This document shows positions 59,993-64,000 of a DNA stretch of 64,000 nucleotides, piece after piece; within the stretch, counting starts at the first letter, position 1; each line of letters begins with the position of its first letter. Under the pieces are notes generated by a model, which saw only the letters and a list, made by a program, of their open reading frames with translations, did no database searches and had not been told where the DNA came from. This DNA is from an uncultured Pelagibacteraceae bacterium (lineage in GTDB: Bacteria > Pseudomonadota > Alphaproteobacteria > Pelagibacterales > Pelagibacteraceae): NCBI GenBank assembly GCA_902595725.1, contig CACJRJ010000003.1, forward strand, positions 1 through 64,000, written 5' to 3'. The position numbers and the translations under genes are program-made.

Positions 59993-62023
59993 ATGTTAAA
60001 TTTAGAATATTTAAAAAATCTTAATGAAAAACAAAAAGAGGCTGTTTTATCTATTGAAGGACCTCTTTTAATAGTAGCTGGAGCAGGCTCTGGAAAAACT
60101 AAAGTGCTTATTTCAAGAATTGCCCATATAATTGAAAAGAAAAATGCATATCCTAATCAAATACTTGCAGTAACATTTACTAATAAAGCTGCGAAAGAGA
60201 TGCAAAATAGAATTAGCAAAACTTTAAAAAAAGGAGCAGTTGGTCTTCCTTGGCTTGGCACTTTTCATTCTGTATGTGCAAAACTTTTAAGAAAGCATGC
60301 TAGGGCCGTTAATTTAAGTTCAAACTTTACAATAATTGACCAGGATGATCAGGTTAAATTAATTAAAAATATTTCAAAAGTAGAAAACATAGATACAAAA
60401 AAAATATCACCTAAATATATTCTTTCAATAATTGACCAATGGAAAAATAAAGGATGGTATCCTGAAAACGTAGTATTAAAAAAAAGAGAAATATTAGAAA
60501 AGAATTTTTTAAGTGTATATAAAATTTACCAGACAAAATTACTTGATTTAAATGCCTGTGATTTTAGTGATTTAATATTACATTCTGTAAAAATTTTTGA
60601 GAAAAATCCGGATATTGTTGAAATGTACTCCAGGAATTTTAAATATATTTTAGTTGATGAATACCAAGATACAAATTTGATTCAAAGTAAATGGCTTAAC
60701 TATTTAGCAAAACATAATCAAAATATTTGCTGCGTGGGCGATGATGACCAATCAATTTATAGCTGGAGAGGAGCTGAAATAAAAAATTTTTTAGAATTTG
60801 ATAAAATATATGATAATACAAAAATTGTTAGGCTTGAAAGAAATTATAGATCAACTCAAAATATACTATCAGTAGCATCTAACATAATATCAAATAATGA
60901 AGCTAGAATTGGTAAAAATCTTTTTACTGAAGGAGAAGATGGAGATCTAGTTGCATTAAATTCTTTTAGAAATGGAAAAGATGAGGCCATAGGCGTTAGC
61001 GATGAAATTGAAAAATTAAAAAAAAAATATTCTTTAAATAATATATCTATTTTAGTAAGAGCAATATTTCAAACAAGAGAATTTGAGGAACGCTTTTTAA
61101 AAATTGGGATACCATATAGAATTATAGGAGGTACAAAATTTTATGAACGTGCTGAAATAAAAGACTGTATTGCTTATCTTAGATCTGTACACCAAAGTAA
61201 GGATGATCTTTCTTTTGAGAGAATAATTAACACTCCAAGAAGATCAATCGGTGAAACTACTATTAAACAGATAAATGAATATGCAAAACAAAATGGTTTA
61301 TCTTTAGAAAAATCTGCAATTTCACTGGTCCAGGAAAATAAAATAAAGCCAAAAACGAAATTGGGATTAAGCTCACTATTAAATTTATTATCAAAATGGA
61401 GAAGTGATTTATTAAATAAAAAAATAGGACATATAAAATTAATACAAACTATTTTAGATGAATCTGGATATAGCCAAATGTTAAAAAATAAAAAAGATTT
61501 GGAAAATGAAAATAGATTAGAAAATATAAAAGAATTAATTAACGCAATGAAAGAGTATGATAATTTGGAGAGCTTTTTAGAACATGTCGCTTTAGCGACT
61601 TCCCTTGACCAAGATTGGGAGGATAAAAAAGTTAATTTAATGACAATACATGCCTCAAAAGGATTGGAGTTTGATGTTGTTTTTTTACCAGGGTGGGAGG
61701 AAGGTTTGTTTCCTCATCAAAAATCAATTGAGGAAAAAGGACAAAAAGGATTGGAAGAAGAAAGAAGATTAGCTTATGTAGGAATTACTAGAGCAAAAAA
61801 GCAGGCAATTATCTCATTTTCAATGAATAGATTTTATCAAGGCGATTGGATTGATAGTCTGCCATCTAGATTTATTGATGAATTGCCACATGAAAATATA
61901 AAAAAAAACAACTATTTTGAAGAAAATGAAGAAGGTGATTTTGATTTTAACCAAGATATAGATTTTGAAAGTGAGATTAAAAGTCCAGGATGGATAAGAT
62001 ATCAAAAAAAAATTAAAAGGTAG
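59993..62023 (+). CDS. uvrD: UvrD/PcrA-like superfamily 1 DNA helicase
   Basis: LNEKQKEAVLSIEGPLLIVAGAGSGKTKVLISRIAHII; ILVDEYQDTNLIQ; VGDDDQSIYSWRGAEIKNFLEF; LMTIHASKGLEFDVVFLPGWEEGLFPH. Confidence 0.95.
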   Translation: MLNLEYLKNLNEKQKEAVLSIEGPLLIVAGAGSGKTKVLISRIAHIIEKKNAYPNQILAVTFTNKAAKEMQNRISKTLKKGAVGLPWLGTFHSVCAKLLRKHARAVNLSSNFTIIDQDDQVKLIKNISKVENIDTKKISPKYILSIIDQWKNKGWYPENVVLKKREILEKNFLSVYKIYQTKLLDLNACDFSDLILHSVKIFEKNPDIVEMYSRNFKYILVDEYQDTNLIQSKWLNYLAKHNQNICCVGDDDQSIYSWRGAEIKNFLEFDKIYDNTKIVRLERNYRSTQNILSVASNIISNNEARIGKNLFTEGEDGDLVALNSFRNGKDEAIGVSDEIEKLKKKYSLNNISILVRAIFQTREFEERFLKIGIPYRIIGGTKFYERAEIKDCIAYLRSVHQSKDDLSFERIINTPRRSIGETTIKQINEYAKQNGLSLEKSAISLVQENKIKPKTKLGLSSLLNLLSKWRSDLLNKKIGHIKLIQTILDESGYSQMLKNKKDLENENRLENIKELINAMKEYDNLESFLEHVALATSLDQDWEDKKVNLMTIHASKGLEFDVVFLPGWEEGLFPHQKSIEEKGQKGLEEERRLAYVGITRAKKQAIISFSMNRFYQGDWIDSLPSRFIDELPHENIKKNNYFEENEEGDFDFNQDIDFESEIKSPGWIRYQKKIKR

Positions 62024-62029
62024 TTTCAG

Positions 62030-63727
62030 ATGATGAGCTTATTGAAAAAATTAATTAATAATAAAAATATTGATGGTTATATAGTGCCTAAAAATGATGA
62101 ATTTTTTTCAGAATATGCTTTTCCTAATAGATTAAAATCTGTATCTAAATTTTCTGGTTCAGCTGGCCTAGCAATAATTTTGAAAGATAAAAATTTTTTG
62201 TTTGTAGATGGTAGATATACGCTTCAAGCAAATATTGAATGTGGTAAAAATTTTAAAATATTTGAAATTCCTAAAATAAGACCATTTGAAGTATTAAAAA
62301 AAAGAAAAGTTAAACTTACGTTAGGATTTGATCCAAAATTATTTACTGAATTTAGTTTAAAATCAAATTTTGGAGATAGCTGTAATTTAATACCAGTTTA
62401 CAAAAACTTAATAGATGAAATTTTTAATTTAAAAAATATTTATAAATCAAAAGAATTTTACTGTTTAAGTGAAATTGATGCTGGTGAAAAAATTACTACA
62501 AAGTTAAATAAATTATCTTTAATACTTAAAAAGAAAAAAATTCATAACATATTTATCAGTGCACCAGAAAACTGTGCTTGGCTATTAAATATAAGAGGAT
62601 TTGATAACCCAAATAGTCCTATTCCAAACTGTCAAATAATTATTAATAATAAAAATATACATTTTTTTTCAGACATTAAAAAAATTAATAAGATTAAAAA
62701 TAAAATAAATTATAAAAAAATAAAATTTTATGAATTTAAAGAATTTATAAAAGTAATACATAGCTTAAAAGGAAGAAATTTCTCAATTGATAAAAATAGT
62801 TGTTCAATTTTTAATAAAAATATTATTTTATCAAAGTTTAAAATTTTGAATGAAATTGACCCATGCTACTCATTAAAATCTGTTAAAAATAAAACTGAAA
62901 TCAAAAATATGATTGATGCCCATATTGCAGATGGCGCTGCTTTAACAAAATTTTTATATTGGATAAAAAATAAAAAAAATTTTAATTTCACTGAAATAGA
63001 TGCAGAAAAAAAATTGGAAAAATTCAGAAAAAAAAATAATAATTTTTTATACCCAAGTTTTAACACTATTGCAGGCGCTGGTCCGAATGGCGCAATAATT
63101 CATTATAGAGCAAATAAGAATTCTAATAGAAAAATTAATAAAAAAGACATTTTTTTATGTGATTCTGGAGGCCAATATAAATTTGGGACAACAGATGTAA
63201 CAAGAACTGTTTGTTTCTCAAAACCTTCTGCAAAAATTAAAAACATTTTTACTAGAGTTTTAAAGGGTCATATTGCTGTATTTAATACTAACTTAAATAA
63301 ATTTAATACGGGCAAAGAAATAGATAAGAAGGCTAGATATTTTTTAAATAAAATTAATTTAGATTATGGACATGGAACTGGCCATGGAGTTGGTTATTTT
63401 TTAAATGTTCATGAAGGACCGCAAGCTATTTCAAAATATAATAACGTAAAAATTAAACCAGGCATGATCCTTAGCAATGAACCTGGTTATTATGAAAAGA
63501 AAAAATTTGGTATTAGAATAGAAAATTTAATTTATGTTAAAAAAAGTAATAATAAAATGATTTTTAAAAATTTAACTTTAGCACCTATTGATACCGATCT
63601 AATAAATTTTAAAATGTTAAATACATCAGAAAAAAAATATTTATTTAGCTATCATATGGATACTTATGCAAAAATATCAAAATTTTTAAATTTTAAAGAA
63701 AAAAAATGGCTTTTAGGTCTAATTTAA
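62030..63727 (+). CDS. pepP: Xaa-Pro aminopeptidase (M24 family)
   Basis: FDNPNSPIPNCQIIIN; LCDSGGQYKFGTTDVTRTVCF; HGTGHGVGYFLNVHEGPQAIS; MILSNEPGYYEKKKFGIRIENLIYV. Confidence 0.93.
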   Translation: MMSLLKKLINNKNIDGYIVPKNDEFFSEYAFPNRLKSVSKFSGSAGLAIILKDKNFLFVDGRYTLQANIECGKNFKIFEIPKIRPFEVLKKRKVKLTLGFDPKLFTEFSLKSNFGDSCNLIPVYKNLIDEIFNLKNIYKSKEFYCLSEIDAGEKITTKLNKLSLILKKKKIHNIFISAPENCAWLLNIRGFDNPNSPIPNCQIIINNKNIHFFSDIKKINKIKNKINYKKIKFYEFKEFIKVIHSLKGRNFSIDKNSCSIFNKNIILSKFKILNEIDPCYSLKSVKNKTEIKNMIDAHIADGAALTKFLYWIKNKKNFNFTEIDAEKKLEKFRKKNNNFLYPSFNTIAGAGPNGAIIHYRANKNSNRKINKKDIFLCDSGGQYKFGTTDVTRTVCFSKPSAKIKNIFTRVLKGHIAVFNTNLNKFNTGKEIDKKARYFLNKINLDYGHGTGHGVGYFLNVHEGPQAISKYNNVKIKPGMILSNEPGYYEKKKFGIRIENLIYVKKSNNKMIFKNLTLAPIDTDLINFKMLNTSEKKYLFSYHMDTYAKISKFLNFKEKKWLLGLI

Positions 63728-64000
63728 AATTTTTTCCCATTCTGACTGGCTAATAACTTGTATATTTAACTCTTTTGCTTGCTTAACTTTTTTTGTTGTT
63801 GGCTTTTCTCCAATTACTAGATAATCAAGTTTTTTACTTACATTGCTCAAAATTTTTCCAGAATTTTCCTCTATTAGAGATTTTGCCTCAGCTCTGCTAA
63901 TATTTGAAAGTTTACCTGTAAACATAAATGTTTTATTTAGTAGTTTACCTTTTGTATTTTGTATTACATTTTTTATATTTAAAATTGAAATTAATTTTTC
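63719..64000 (-). CDS. ligA: BRCT domain of DNA ligase (NAD+), C-terminal part, runs off the right edge
   Basis: Open reverse frame to window end: EKLISILNIKNVIQNTKGKLLNKTFMFTGKLSNISRAEAKSLIEENSGKILSNVSKKLDYLVIGEKPTTKKVKQAKELNIQVISQSEWEKILN; BRCT consensus. Confidence 0.85.
   Translation of the reverse strand, partial: EKLISILNIKNVIQNTKGKLLNKTFMFTGKLSNISRAEAKSLIEENSGKILSNVSKKLDYLVIGEKPTTKKVKQAKELNIQVISQSEWEKILN

Noticed and set aside
1-64000. CRISPR arrays, transposons, prophage, toxin-antitoxin or restriction systems
   Set aside because: No regularly spaced repeats, transposase/integrase motifs, cas genes or RM genes seen on either strand.
1-64000. tRNA and rRNA genes
   Set aside because: Scanned intergenic gaps by eye for cloverleaf/TTCRA motifs; gaps are too short and AT-rich, none supported. 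tRNAscan would be decisive.

Overview
This 64 kb window is very AT-rich and tightly packed with genes. Its content looks like a streamlined marine alphaproteobacterium of the SAR11/Pelagibacterales type; that assignment is inferred from gene content and compactness, since no rRNA is present. Recognisable modules, in order: (1) a formate dehydrogenase locus (mobA-like partial, IscU/NifU-like protein, HPP membrane protein, fdhD, fused fdsG/B, fdsA); (2) a CFA synthase / DUF1365 / FAD amine-oxidase / DUF3833 / SDR cluster resembling alphaproteobacterial lipid-modification, singlet-oxygen-response neighbourhoods; (3) 5-oxoprolinase pxpABC plus a DMT exporter; (4) a TRAP transporter with a hairpin directly abutting dctQ; (5) panB-guaA-guaB, where the IMP dehydrogenase lacks its CBS domains; (6) pssA/psd, icd, alaS, recA, tolC; (7) a small accessory-looking patch (GFA, secreted nuclease, umuDC with a near-ideal LexA operator, PL5-like alginate lyase); (8) serA-serC-DUF1015-trpB2; (9) two Fe(II)/2OG-type dioxygenases and a glycosyltransferase operon with an unlisted 39-aa membrane smORF; (10) dksA, GST, a TrxR-like ferredoxin reductase, a 2Fe-2S ferredoxin and a blue-type (Q105) proteorhodopsin; (11) prpE, SMR, dihydroorotase, ygfZ, MazG-like, fumC, uvrD-like helicase, pepP and ligA (partial). 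I saw no tRNA, rRNA, CRISPR array, transposase or phage gene. I did not find a clearly new multi-gene system. The strongest leads are the CBS-less IMPDH, the serCA/trpB2 association, the dctP|dctQ hairpin, the lipid-modification cluster, the umuDC patch, the smORF and the proteorhodopsin promoter palindrome.
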